Part shown: positions 11,400-19,645 of the stretch, piece by piece
Layout of the letters: each line of letters begins with the position of its first letter
Numbering within the stretch: position 1 is the first letter of the stretch
Origin: Marinobacter salinexigens
Lineage (GTDB): Bacteria > Pseudomonadota > Gammaproteobacteria > Pseudomonadales > Oleiphilaceae
DNA length: 64,000 bases
NCBI RefSeq assembly: GCF_008370345.1
Contig: NZ_VTUU01000001.1
Location: 420,223 to 484,222 of the forward strand
Reading direction: 5' to 3'
Program-made: the position numbers and the translations under genes
Notes under the pieces: generated by a model
Told to the model about the DNA's origin: nothing
Seen by the model: the letters and a program-made list of their open reading frames with translations, nothing else
The model's database searches: none

Positions 11400-12317
11400 A
11401 TGGCCGCTGCGTTGGCATTATTTCTAAAGCTGATTCCCCTCTACGTAACGGTCGCCCTGGGGTGGGTTGCCGGACGCTACCTGGAGGCGAGTGGGCGTCA
11501 CATAGCCGGGATCATGCTTTACATCGTTACACCGTCCGTGGTGTTCTCCGGCGTGATGGCGGCACCGCTGACGGCGGAAGTTGTGCTGTTGCCGCTGCTC
11601 GTGTACGCCATCTGTACGGTCATGGGATTGGTTCATCTGAAACTGGCCAAAAAAGTCATCACGGATGGCAGTGCCAACATCATTCCCCTGAGCGTGGGAA
11701 CGGGGAACACCGGGTACTTTGGTATCCCTGTGGCGTTGCTACTGTTCGGGCAGGAAGGGCTGGCGATCTATATCGTGTGTATGCTCGGAACAACCCTGTT
11801 CGAAAACTCTCTGGGTTTCTATCTGGCTGCCCGGGGGCGATACGAATTGCGGGATGCGGTGAAGCGGGTAGTGAGGTTGCCGGTTGTGTATGCGTTTCTG
11901 GCGGCGGTGGCTCTGAACCTGTCCGGTTTTCGCATTCCGGATATTTTTGTCCCGCTGTTTGATAATCTCCGAGGCGCCTACAGCGTCTTCGGCATGATGA
12001 TAATCGGTATGGGTATCACGTCGTTCCGGGGACTGGCGGGCAACTATCGTTTTACTGGCATGGCGTTTTTCGGCAAATTTGTATCCTGGCCGTTGGTCGC
12101 TCTGCTGCTGTGGTGGCTGGATGCCAACGTGTTCGGCATCTATAGTTCCGCCGTGCATCAGGCCATATTCCTGATTTCCATTACGCCGATTGCCGCCAAT
12201 ACGGTGGTGATCGCGACACTTCTCGATATCGCCCCCCGGCAGGCAGCTGGAACGGCTTTGCTGAGCACGTTGTTCGCCCTGCTGTATATCCCGGTGATGG
12301 TATCGATTGCGTTCTAG
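11400..12317 (+). CDS. AEC-family (auxin efflux carrier type) transporter
   Basis: A 305-residue integral membrane protein with about ten hydrophobic segments. Conserved polar breaks include a 'TGNTGYFGIPVA' helix and a final 'ITPIAANTVVIATLLD' segment typical of the AEC family. Members carry organic acids or related anions in bacteria; the substrate is unknown. ATG overlaps a short upstream TGA. It is divergent from norCB and its 3' end overlaps that of the convergent CDF gene by 4 bp. Confidence 0.9.
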   Translation: MAAALALFLKLIPLYVTVALGWVAGRYLEASGRHIAGIMLYIVTPSVVFSGVMAAPLTAEVVLLPLLVYAICTVMGLVHLKLAKKVITDGSANIIPLSVGTGNTGYFGIPVALLLFGQEGLAIYIVCMLGTTLFENSLGFYLAARGRYELRDAVKRVVRLPVVYAFLAAVALNLSGFRIPDIFVPLFDNLRGAYSVFGMMIIGMGITSFRGLAGNYRFTGMAFFGKFVSWPLVALLLWWLDANVFGIYSSAVHQAIFLISITPIAANTVVIATLLDIAPRQAAGTALLSTLFALLYIPVMVSIAF

Positions 12318-12961
12318 TGGGCATTCTCCGTCGCCGGTGGAACGCGGCATGAACGGGCTTCTGTGATGTCCTTCCGGGCATGGCGGACAACGCTGACACC
12401 CGCGGTGACTGCCAGGGTTCCCATGATGGCCGCCACGATCAGATCCGGCCAGGCGCTGCCGGTGCCGAATACTCCTAAGGCGGCTCCCATAACCGCGATG
12501 TTGCTGATAGCGTCATTGCGACTGCATAACCACACGGAGCGCATGTCTGAATCCCCTTCACGGAACCTGAACAGTATTGCGGCTACGCCCACGTTGGCCG
12601 CCAGGGCCAGTAAGCCAACGGCGCCCATCGTCAGCGGTTCGGGTGTGATGCCGCTCTGAGCGACCCAGACCGCGCGGAACCAGACCACCAGACCAAACGT
12701 GGCCATAGTCAGGCCTTTCACAAAGGCTGCGCGCCCTCGCCATAGCATGCCCATAGACAGGACGCTCAGAGACAACAGGTAGTTCGCGCTGTCGCCGAAA
12801 AAGTCGATAGCATCCGCCATCAGCGAGACGGAGCCGGACTGCAGGCTGGCGAAACCTTCGACCAGAAACATGGCGAGATTGACTGCCAGGGCAATCCACA
12901 GAGCCTTGCGGAAGCCCGGAGCGGGAGATTTGGGTTCTGGGGCGGAGCAACTGCAGGCCAT
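12314..12961 (-). CDS. Cation diffusion facilitator-type transporter
   Basis: A 215-residue transporter with six predicted helices and no large C-terminal domain. Motifs include LMADAIDFFGDSANY in the second helix and RNDAISNIAVM in the fifth, corresponding to the metal-site helices of CDF proteins. A Cys-rich N terminus (MACSCSAP) may bind metal. A MerR-type promoter (12996-13019) lies directly upstream, next to its regulator gene. It likely exports Cd, Pb, Zn or a similar ion; specificity is inferred from the regulator. Confidence 0.88.
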   Translation of the reverse strand: MACSCSAPEPKSPAPGFRKALWIALAVNLAMFLVEGFASLQSGSVSLMADAIDFFGDSANYLLSLSVLSMGMLWRGRAAFVKGLTMATFGLVVWFRAVWVAQSGITPEPLTMGAVGLLALAANVGVAAILFRFREGDSDMRSVWLCSRNDAISNIAVMGAALGVFGTGSAWPDLIVAAIMGTLAVTAGVSVVRHARKDITEARSCRVPPATENAH

Positions 12962-12995
12962 CGTATTCTCCTTGGTTCGACAGTCTGCATTTAAA

Positions 12996-13019
12996 ACCCT
13001 GTAGTCGCTACAGGGTCAA
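12996..13019 (-). promoter_or_regulatory. CadR/PbrR-type operator-promoter of the first CDF gene
   Basis: A perfect 9-3-9 dyad, ACCCTGTAG-TCG-CTACAGGGT (12996-13016), overlaps a minus-strand -35 TTGACC (13014-13019). A -10-like TTAAAT follows after a 19-bp spacer. The long spacer with a centred dyad is the hallmark of MerR-activated promoters. The dyad overlaps the stop codon of the upstream merR-family gene. A second copy lies before the CDF gene at 19646-20575. Confidence 0.88.
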
Positions 13020-13498
13020 GAGTGAGAGTCAGGTTTGGGGTGACCCTGTCCATGGGTCCCCGGGACATGGTTTTCGTTAGCGGGCTGATTGTCCTCGAGG
13101 GCTCCCAGCTCTGTCGCCAGGCCGCCGAGTATGCCGCATTCGCTCACGGTGCGGCCTTTCGTGCAGGCTGATTGCAGGCGCACAAGTGTCTGCTCCAGGC
13201 TTTTGAGTTCCCTGAGGCGCTCGCGAACGTGATCCAGATGCCTCGCCAGTAAAGCGTCCACATCGCTGCAGTCCGCCTCGGGTTGATCGGCAAGACGAAT
13301 CAGTTCGCGAATCTCATCCTGGGCCATATCCAGATTCCGACAGCGCTTGATGAACAGCAGGCGATCCAGGTGCGCCTGACGATAGCTGCGATAGCCGCTG
13401 TGTTCACGATCGGGGTCCGGCAACAGGCCGATTTTTTCATAGTAACGGATGGTCTCAACCGGAATGCCCGCGGCTTTCGAGATGGCGCCAATTCTCAA
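13016..13498 (-). CDS. MerR-family Cd/Pb-type regulator (CadR/PbrR group)
   Basis: A 160-residue activator with an N-terminal winged helix (IRYYEKIGLLP, GYRSYR), a dimerisation helix, and metal-ligand cysteines at 77, 112 and 121 (ACTKGRTVSECGILGGL). This is the arrangement of the Cd(II)/Pb(II) group, in which the third Cys is usually at 119. A His-containing tail (ENHVPGTHGQGHP) resembles the extra metal site of CadR. It sits just upstream of a CDF exporter, with its operator between them. Probable targets are the two dyads in this window. Confidence 0.9.
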   Translation of the reverse strand: MRIGAISKAAGIPVETIRYYEKIGLLPDPDREHSGYRSYRQAHLDRLLFIKRCRNLDMAQDEIRELIRLADQPEADCSDVDALLARHLDHVRERLRELKSLEQTLVRLQSACTKGRTVSECGILGGLATELGALEDNQPANENHVPGTHGQGHPKPDSHS

Positions 13499-13522
13499 TG
13501 CTCACTCCTCCGGTGTCTCCGG

Positions 13523-14851
13523 TCAGTATGGGATGTCGACGGTCGCTGACAGCCCGCCACAGGCTGCTGTGTCAAAGCTCAGGATACCACCGTAACGTTC
13601 GGTGATTTCCCGAACAATTGCCAGCCCCAGGCCATGGCCGGGTATCTGCTCATCGAGCCTCAAACCGCGGGTGCCAAGCGAATCAAGTGATTCGGGGCTT
13701 ACCCCCGGGCCATCGTCGTTGACCAGAATTTTCATGTGCTCGTTCTCTTCCAGCAGCGAGAGCTCGACGGTACTTTTCGACCATTTGCCGGCGTTGTCCA
13801 GAAGATTGCCCAGTATTTCGTTCAGGTCGTGTTCTTCCAGAGGCCAGCGGCGTTCCTCATTCAAATCAGAAGACAGTTCAAAGGTCTTCTCCGGGTGCAG
13901 GCGGCCGAGCATCCACAGCAGGTCTCGCGCCTGGTTTACCGGATAGGCGCTTTTCCCGATCTGAGGGCCCGCAAAACGGCTCCTGCGCATTTCTGCTTCG
14001 AGTTGTCGGTCGATATCGCCCAGCCGTGTCACCAGTTCCTGTCGAAGCTCGCTGTCCAGCGGTCGGCTGGCGTCCTCCAGAGTCTGCCGCACGGCGGCAA
14101 TCGGCGTCTTGATGCTGTGAGAGAGGTTTGCAAGGTTGTCCCGCGAACGTTCAAGCCTCTGGTCCAGGGAGTCCAGCAACTGGTTCAGTTGCAGCACCAG
14201 TGGGCGGAATTCATCCGGCGCCTGAACGTTGATTCTTGATATCCCGCCTTCCTGAAGTCGTTTCAGTGCCGCTTTCAGGGTGACCACCGGCCTCAGGGAA
14301 AGGTTGATACCCAGCCAGATAACGGCGACCAGTAGCAGGATCAACAGTATCGAGACGATGGCCGTCCAGGCGTGTAGTTCGGCCTGGCTGCTTTTCAGCG
14401 CGCCGAGGTCTTCTGACACAATCACGACGATGGGTGTGCTCTCAACGGTGAACGACCGCCTGAACGCCAGGATGTCAGAAGGGGCACCGGCGACAGTTGA
14501 ATCGGTAAGTCGGACGCTGCCGTCCCGCTCGGCGCGCAGCAGGGGAGAAAGCAGGGGGGCCCAGGCGGTGGGGCTGATCAGCGTCTGATCTGGCGAGCGT
14601 ATGGCAAAGGCGTGGTGAAAGACATCCTGGAAATAGTCACCGGTCTGGAGGGTGTCTATGTCACCTTGGGACTGACGTATCTGGTGTTCAAGGAAGGCTA
14701 CTTCGTCCTTCAGCCGGCTTTCCACAAACTCCCGTGCCATCCGTTCCAGAAGCAGGCCATGCACCAGCCAGGCCAGCACCATCAGGCCAATGCCTGCGGG
14801 AAGAAGCAGCATCAGCAGGGCGGCTTTGACCGAAGACGGTTTCCTAAGCAT
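13523..14851 (-). CDS. Sensor histidine kinase of the copper locus
   Basis: Inner-membrane kinase of about 442 residues. Two transmembrane segments flank a periplasmic sensor domain and are followed by a HAMP region. The phosphoacceptor H-box is LSHSIKTPIAAV, and the N, G1 and G2 ATP-binding boxes are LNEILGNLLDNAGKWS, NDDGPGV and GHGLGLAIV. ATG at 14849-14851 overlaps the end of the response regulator by 8 bp. Divergent from a cupredoxin-copA-copB operon, so copper sensing (CopS/CusS type) is the likely role. Confidence 0.88.
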   Translation of the reverse strand: MLRKPSSVKAALLMLLLPAGIGLMVLAWLVHGLLLERMAREFVESRLKDEVAFLEHQIRQSQGDIDTLQTGDYFQDVFHHAFAIRSPDQTLISPTAWAPLLSPLLRAERDGSVRLTDSTVAGAPSDILAFRRSFTVESTPIVVIVSEDLGALKSSQAELHAWTAIVSILLILLLVAVIWLGINLSLRPVVTLKAALKRLQEGGISRINVQAPDEFRPLVLQLNQLLDSLDQRLERSRDNLANLSHSIKTPIAAVRQTLEDASRPLDSELRQELVTRLGDIDRQLEAEMRRSRFAGPQIGKSAYPVNQARDLLWMLGRLHPEKTFELSSDLNEERRWPLEEHDLNEILGNLLDNAGKWSKSTVELSLLEENEHMKILVNDDGPGVSPESLDSLGTRGLRLDEQIPGHGLGLAIVREITERYGGILSFDTAACGGLSATVDIPY

Positions 14852-15503
14852 TGAACAGATAGCCTTGTCCGCGCCGTGTGGTGATGGTGTCTGCGCCAAC
14901 CAGTTTTCTCAGCCGCCGGATGTAGGCTTCGATCACGTTCTCATTGGGGCTGTCGTTAAGGTTGTAGAGCTGCTCCATCAGCTGTTCCTTCGAAAAGACG
15001 TGCCCCGGGCGGCTCATCAGGCAACGCAACAGCCGAAATTCAGTTCCCGTCAGGCTATGTTCACTTCCGTCGTCCAGTTTCAGGCTCTGGCGGTTTTCGT
15101 CCAGCTCAAACCGGCCAGCTTTCACCTGGGATTGTGGCCGTCCCTCACTTCTGCGAACAATCGCGTGCAGGCGGGCGATCAGCTCCTCGGTTTGGAACGG
15201 TTTGGCGAGGTAGTCATCGGCACCAGCCTTCAGACCGTTGACCTTGTCCTGCCAGTCGCCCCGGGCGGTCAGAATCAGAACCGGAAAACTGACGTTGTTT
15301 GAACGCCAATGCCGAAGCACATCAAGACCGTTGCCATCGGGCAGTCCAAGGTCGAGAACGCCCACCCGATAGTCTTCCTGCTTACCGAGTATTTCGGCTT
15401 CTTTCGCTGTCCGGGTGCTATCGACACTAAAGCCTGCCTTCTCGAGTTGGCGTCCAAGAGCGTCGGCCAGCAGGCGGTCGTCCTCAATGAGTAAAAGTCG
15501 CAT
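14844..15503 (-). CDS. OmpR-family response regulator of the copper locus
   Basis: A 219-residue two-domain regulator. The receiver domain has an acidic pocket (EDD near 7-9), the phospho-Asp in LDLGLPDG, and a conserved Lys in DDYLAKPF. The C-terminal winged helix shows LTGTEFRLLRCLM and VIEAYIRRLRKLVG. ATG at 15501-15503 is chosen; an upstream reading to 15554 would run across the operator. Encoded with its kinase and divergent from the cop operon. Direct repeats TTCAG-N6-TTCAG near its own start and the cop promoters are its likely targets. Confidence 0.9.
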   Translation of the reverse strand: MRLLLIEDDRLLADALGRQLEKAGFSVDSTRTAKEAEILGKQEDYRVGVLDLGLPDGNGLDVLRHWRSNNVSFPVLILTARGDWQDKVNGLKAGADDYLAKPFQTEELIARLHAIVRRSEGRPQSQVKAGRFELDENRQSLKLDDGSEHSLTGTEFRLLRCLMSRPGHVFSKEQLMEQLYNLNDSPNENVIEAYIRRLRKLVGADTITTRRGQGYLFNA

Positions 15504-15551
15504 CGCGTATCCATTGGTTAGCGAGTGATCGGCGGCGTCAGTATCGCGAAA

Positions 15552-15571
15552 CAAGCTGAATCCAACCTGAA
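15552..15571 (-). promoter_or_regulatory. Copper operator repeat before the two-component genes
   Basis: On the minus strand: TTCAG-GTTGGA-TTCAG-CTTG, a direct repeat with an 11-bp period. It lies 49-68 bp before the response regulator start. The same layout occurs at 15591-15610 and 19071-19090. An 11-bp direct repeat fits head-to-tail binding by an OmpR-family dimer. Confidence 0.7.
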
Positions 15572-15590
15572 CAACATTTAGTTCGGTATT

Positions 15591-15610
15591 TTCAGAAAGA
15601 ATTCAGGTTG
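15591..15610 (+). promoter_or_regulatory. Copper operator repeat before the cupredoxin-cop operon
   Basis: Plus strand: TTCAG-AAAGAA-TTCAG-GTTG, the same direct repeat as at 15552-15571 but facing the cupredoxin gene, about 92-111 bp before its start codon. The two sites are back to back in the divergent promoter region. Confidence 0.7.
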
Positions 15611-15701
15611 GTGCGAGATGGTAGCAACCGTTTCTGGATATTGCTCAATTTTACCGGGCAACTGAATTGCATCTGTTGAATCAAGTTTAGGAGAAAACCT
15701 G

Positions 15702-16259
15702 ATGAAGTTATCCAAGTTCGGTGTTGCCGTCGCGGCGATGTCTCTCTCTGCAGCCGTGTTTGCGGGTGGCACCCATGGTGGTGGTCACGATGGTGGCTTT
15801 GGCGAGGCTGGTAAAGCTGAAGATGTCTCCCGGACTATTCAGGTGGAAATGTTCGATAACTATTTCGAGCCTGAGGAAATCGAAGTATCCCAGGGTGAGA
15901 CTGTGCGCTTCGTGATCCAGAATAACGGCAGTCTGGTGCATGAGTTCAACATCGGAACCCCAAAAATGCATGAGGCGCATCAGAAAGAAATGATGATGAT
16001 GGTCGAGCACGGCGTGATCCAGGGCGGTAAGCTCAATGAAGAGATGATGAACATGGATATGGGTAACGGCCATACCATGAAGCATGACGACCCCAATAGC
16101 GTCCTGCTGGAGCCGGGCCAGAAGAAAGAGATTGTCTGGACCTTCAGCGCCAGAACCAGCATGGAGTTCGCGTGCAATGTTCCGGGCCACTACCAGTCCG
16201 GCATGTACGGCGACGTAAACTTTGACGCAGGTGCCGATGCCCACGCCAGTGCCCACTGA
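15702..16259 (+). CDS. Periplasmic cupredoxin-like copper protein
   Basis: A 185-residue secreted protein. A signal peptide ends near VFA-GG, followed by a His/Gly-rich stretch and a single cupredoxin domain. Ligands are visible as LVHEFNIG (His) and CNVPGHYQSGM (Cys, His, Met), a type 1 copper site. An inserted Met/His-rich loop (HQKEMMMMVEH, MNMDMGNGH) suggests extra copper binding. It is the first gene before copA and copB. AGGAGAAAACCTG precedes the ATG. Likely a CopI/CopC-like copper-tolerance protein; the exact role is not known. Confidence 0.88.
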   Translation: MKLSKFGVAVAAMSLSAAVFAGGTHGGGHDGGFGEAGKAEDVSRTIQVEMFDNYFEPEEIEVSQGETVRFVIQNNGSLVHEFNIGTPKMHEAHQKEMMMMVEHGVIQGGKLNEEMMNMDMGNGHTMKHDDPNSVLLEPGQKKEIVWTFSARTSMEFACNVPGHYQSGMYGDVNFDAGADAHASAH

Positions 16260-16284
16260 CAGCCCCCCCTTTTTTCAGTAGAAA

Positions 16285-16311
16285 TGGGAGCCACGTCAGT
16301 TGTGGCTCCCA
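16285..16311 (+). other. Intercistronic hairpin between the cupredoxin gene and copA
   Basis: TGGGAGCCAC (16285-16294) and GTGGCTCCCA (16302-16311) form a perfect 10-bp stem with a 7-base loop. No T-tract follows on the plus strand, so it looks like an mRNA processing or stability structure, not a strong terminator. It would let the cupredoxin message outnumber the copAB message. Confidence 0.55.
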
Positions 16312-16338
16312 ACGCAGTATTTCAGGAGTAACCTCGTA

Positions 16339-18114
16339 ATGACCAGAAGCCTCATGGCGGGAGTTCTCGGGCTCCTCATGCCAGCACTGGCGCTCGCCGG
16401 TGAGTACAACATTTCCGTTGATCGAGTGATTATTGATACCGGAGACTTCGTCAAGGAAGGTATCGGCTACAACGGTTCGTCCCCGGGTCCGGTACTTCGG
16501 TTCAAGGAAGGCGAAGAAGTCACCATCAATGTGACCAACAACCTGGATGAGACTACTTCCATCCACTGGCACGGTCTGATCCTGCCATTCGATCAGGACG
16601 GCGTTCCGGGAATCAGTTTCGCAGGTATCCCTGCAGGTGAGACGTTCACCTACACATTCCCGGTCGTGCAGAGCGGTACCTACTGGTTTCACAGCCACTC
16701 CGGCTTTCAGGAGCCTAATGGTGCCTATGGTTCAATTGTGATTGAACCGAAAGGCCGCGAGCCCTTCCGATATGATCGCGAATACGTGGTTCAATTGACC
16801 GATAAGCACCCGCACGATGCGGGTCGGATCATGCGTAACCTGAAAATGATGCCGGACTACTACAACCGGAAACAGCAGACGGTTGGCGATTTCTTCTCGG
16901 ATGTCTCCGAACATGGTTTCATGACTGCCCTCAGTGATCGCATGGCCTGGGGCGACATGCGCATGATGAAAGCGGATGTGGAAGACGTTCAGGGATTTAC
17001 CGGGTTGATCAACGGCAAGGGGCCGGACCAGAACTGGACCGGTCTGTTCGAACCGGGCGAGCGCATTCGCCTGCGGTTTATTAACTCCTCTGCCATGGCG
17101 TATTTTGATGTGCGGATTCCCGGTCTTCAAATGACGGTAGTACAAGCCGATGGCAACAACGTGCAGCCGGTGAATGTGGATGAATTCCGGATTGGTGTTG
17201 CGGAAACCTACGATGTGATCGTAAGGCCGAGAACGGATGAAGCCTTTACGATTTTTGCAGAATCCATGGGCCGTTCGGGCTATGCAAGGGCTACGCTTGC
17301 ACCTCGGGAAGGCATGGAAGGCCCGGTTCCCGAACTTAGGGATGCGCCCCTGCTGACGATGGCTGATATGGGCGGTATGCACGGCATGGATCATGGCAGT
17401 ATGGGCATGGGCGAGGATGGCATGTCCGGTATGGATCACGGTGATATGGATATGGGTGGTGATTCCATGTCTGGAATGGACCATGGCGTCATGCCAGAGC
17501 AAGAAGAGCCAGCTATGGCAGGCATGGACCATTCAAATATGGCGGGGATGGATCATGGCTCCATGATGATGTCTGGAAACGGCGCTGAGGATCCGTTCTA
17601 CGCCAAGGGAAGTGGTCTCGTGCCGACCGCAGCAAGCGGCGGGAAATTCCTGTCCTATGCCGATCTGAAAGCACAAAAACCGCTGTATGAGGATCGGGAG
17701 CCCACCCGTGAAATTGAGCTTCGACTGACCGGCAACATGGAGCGCTATAGCTGGAGCATCAACGGAATCAAGTACGAAGATGCTGACGCCATCAAGCTCC
17801 AGTATGGCGAGCGGGTTCGCTTCAAGTTCGTCAACGAAACCATGATGACCCATCCGATGCACCTGCACGGTATGTGGTCGATCCTGGATACCGGGGCGGG
17901 CAAATGGAATCCGGTCAAACACACCATCAGCGTACAGCCCGGCACCACTGTGTATATGGAAACCGAGGTGGATGCGCCAGGGCAGTGGGCGTTCCATTGT
18001 CACCTTTCCTACCATGCAGCTTCTGGCATGTTCCGGAAAGTGATTGTCGAAGGCGGGCCGGAACAGGGTAATACTGCAGGTGTTGAGCAAGAGCGGGTGG
18101 GAGGTGATGTATGA
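16339..18114 (+). CDS. copA: CopA/PcoA multicopper oxidase
   Basis: Periplasmic multicopper oxidase of the copper-resistance CopA family, thought to oxidise Cu(I). About 591 residues with a signal peptide ending ALA. Copper motifs are SIHWHGL and YWFHSHSG near the N terminus and MTHPMHLHGM and WAFHCHLSYHAASGMF at the C terminus. Between them is a Met/His-rich repeat region (multiple GMDHG/GMDHS units, about residues 350-415) typical of CopA. AGGAGTAACCTCGTA precedes the ATG at 16339. It overlaps copB by 4 bp. Confidence 0.96.
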   Translation: MTRSLMAGVLGLLMPALALAGEYNISVDRVIIDTGDFVKEGIGYNGSSPGPVLRFKEGEEVTINVTNNLDETTSIHWHGLILPFDQDGVPGISFAGIPAGETFTYTFPVVQSGTYWFHSHSGFQEPNGAYGSIVIEPKGREPFRYDREYVVQLTDKHPHDAGRIMRNLKMMPDYYNRKQQTVGDFFSDVSEHGFMTALSDRMAWGDMRMMKADVEDVQGFTGLINGKGPDQNWTGLFEPGERIRLRFINSSAMAYFDVRIPGLQMTVVQADGNNVQPVNVDEFRIGVAETYDVIVRPRTDEAFTIFAESMGRSGYARATLAPREGMEGPVPELRDAPLLTMADMGGMHGMDHGSMGMGEDGMSGMDHGDMDMGGDSMSGMDHGVMPEQEEPAMAGMDHSNMAGMDHGSMMMSGNGAEDPFYAKGSGLVPTAASGGKFLSYADLKAQKPLYEDREPTREIELRLTGNMERYSWSINGIKYEDADAIKLQYGERVRFKFVNETMMTHPMHLHGMWSILDTGAGKWNPVKHTISVQPGTTVYMETEVDAPGQWAFHCHLSYHAASGMFRKVIVEGGPEQGNTAGVEQERVGGDV

Positions 18115-18854
18115 ATAACCTGAAACTGTCTGCATTGATGCTGGCCGTGGCCCTGTCCGCAAGTCAGGTTATGGCATCCGACATGCGGTTGGATGACTCC
18201 GGCCGGAAAGACGCGCTTCGCCTGTGGGGCGTTCAGTTCGAGGAGTTGGAGTACCGTTACAGCGATGATGATGAAGAACTCGGAGTCTGGAATGGCGACG
18301 CCTTCTACGGCACTGACGAACTCAAGCTCCGCTGGTTGGGTAAAGGTGAGTACGCCATCGAGGAACAGGCCTACGAGACGCTGGAGAATCAACTGGTGTT
18401 GCAGACTCCCATTTCGACCTTTTTCGATGCCAAGGCCGGCGTTCGGTTTGATACACCCGAGGGGCCTGACCGGACCTACGGTGTGCTGGGAATCACCGGG
18501 CTCGCACCGCAGTGGTTTGAAGTGGACGCGAATCTGTACGTGAGTGATGAAGGCGATACCTCCGCTGGCTTGGACGCAGAGTATGAACTCCTCCTGACTA
18601 ACCATCTGATTCTTTCTGCGGCACTGGATGCCACCGTCGCGTTTAGTGAGGATGAGGAAATCGGCGTCGGCAAAGGCCTGGTCTCGACGGAGACCGGACT
18701 GCGGTTGCGCTATGACCTGATCGACCGGGCCATCTCTCCCTACATAGGGGTTGTTCATGAGCGCAAATACGGTGATACCGCCGATTTTGCCAGAGCAGAG
18801 GGCGGTAGCACCGAAGACTGGTTTGCGGTCATCGGGACCAGAATCGCATTTTGA
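18111..18854 (+). CDS. copB: CopB/PcoB outer-membrane copper resistance protein
   Basis: A 247-residue protein with a signal peptide ending near VMA and alternating beta strands through to a C-terminal aromatic-type end (TRIAF), as in the CopB outer-membrane barrel. The Met-rich N-terminal repeats of long CopB proteins are missing, so this is a short form. It is translationally coupled to copA through an ATGA overlap. A rho-independent terminator follows at 18992. Confidence 0.93.
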   Translation: MNNLKLSALMLAVALSASQVMASDMRLDDSGRKDALRLWGVQFEELEYRYSDDDEELGVWNGDAFYGTDELKLRWLGKGEYAIEEQAYETLENQLVLQTPISTFFDAKAGVRFDTPEGPDRTYGVLGITGLAPQWFEVDANLYVSDEGDTSAGLDAEYELLLTNHLILSAALDATVAFSEDEEIGVGKGLVSTETGLRLRYDLIDRAISPYIGVVHERKYGDTADFARAEGGSTEDWFAVIGTRIAF

Positions 18855-18991
18855 TTCTCTTGACCAAAACAATGAAATCCGGTCGTGGGTGTTCAGGTTT
18901 ATTTAAGACTTGAGGGCTTTAATGGAGTCCTGAGCCTGGACTGCTCAGGTTATGACGCATTCGTTGTTACGCGTCTCCTTGGGTTAACGTT

Positions 18992-19017
18992 GCCGCAGGT
19001 TCGCCTGCGGCTTTTTT
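18992..19017 (+). terminator. Rho-independent terminator after copB
   Basis: GCCGCAGG-TTCG-CCTGCGGC hairpin followed by six T residues. It lies 138 bp beyond the copB stop codon and closes the cupredoxin-copA-copB operon. Confidence 0.9.
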
Positions 19018-19061
19018 GTATCTGAAGGGAACTTGACGGGAATCAATATCACGCCGAACTC

Positions 19062-19090
19062 TTCAGAAAATTCAGTTTGAATTCAGCTTG
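19062..19090 (+). promoter_or_regulatory. Copper operator repeat before the Met-rich protein gene
   Basis: Contains TTCAG-TTTGAA-TTCAG-CTTG at 19071-19090, the same 11-bp-period repeat as in the copper two-component promoter region. A third TTCAG stands at 19062-19066. It lies 54 bp before the start codon and suggests that this gene belongs to the same copper regulon. Confidence 0.7.
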
Positions 19091-19143
19091 GCAGCGCCTA
19101 ATGGTTTTGAATGCTGAATGACTAATTTAGGAGTGTGATCATA

Positions 19144-19611
19144 ATGAACTTCAGAAAACTCGCAGTCGTAACACTTCTGGCTGCAAGCCCTGTTGTTGGA
19201 TTCGCCCACGGCTCTGAAGGAGGATTTCAGGGCCACGGTCCGGGCATGATGATGGATCAGGAACAAATGGATCGCATGCACCAGAACTGGTCCCGTATGA
19301 ACCACATGATGGAGGACGTACCTTCAACGAAATCCGCACAGGAACGCCGGCGCCTTTTGGAGGAACATCAGGAGGCTATGGAAGAGCAAATGGAGCTGAT
19401 GCACCGGAACATGATGGGCCCAGGTGCAGGTAATTCAGGCATGATGGGGCAGGGTATGATGGGTGGTCAGGCCGATAACAACCAGCGGCCGGGCAACGGA
19501 GCCGATATGAGCTCCGAAGAGCGCCTGCAGTTTATGGAAGAAAGGATGAACCAGATGCAGCTGATGATGGAGCAGATGCTCCGACACCAGCAGCAACTGG
19601 ACAAGAAGTAA
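19144..19611 (+). CDS. Met/His-rich periplasmic protein, probable copper binding
   Basis: A 155-residue secreted protein. A signal peptide ends near GFAHG, followed by a mostly helical, Met-, Gln- and Glu-rich chain with runs such as GPGMMMDQEQMDRMHQ and MMGQGMMGG. The sequence looks like a flexible metal-binding or Spy/CnrR-like helical protein; I cannot assign a family. AGGAG lies 10 bp before ATG 19144 (a GTG at 19135 is less likely). Operator repeats like those of the cop operon lie upstream. Confidence 0.8.
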   Translation: MNFRKLAVVTLLAASPVVGFAHGSEGGFQGHGPGMMMDQEQMDRMHQNWSRMNHMMEDVPSTKSAQERRRLLEEHQEAMEEQMELMHRNMMGPGAGNSGMMGQGMMGGQADNNQRPGNGADMSSEERLQFMEERMNQMQLMMEQMLRHQQQLDKK

Positions 19612-19645
19612 CATGCAGTCAGAGCAGTGACGTGGGAGTGGCGGG

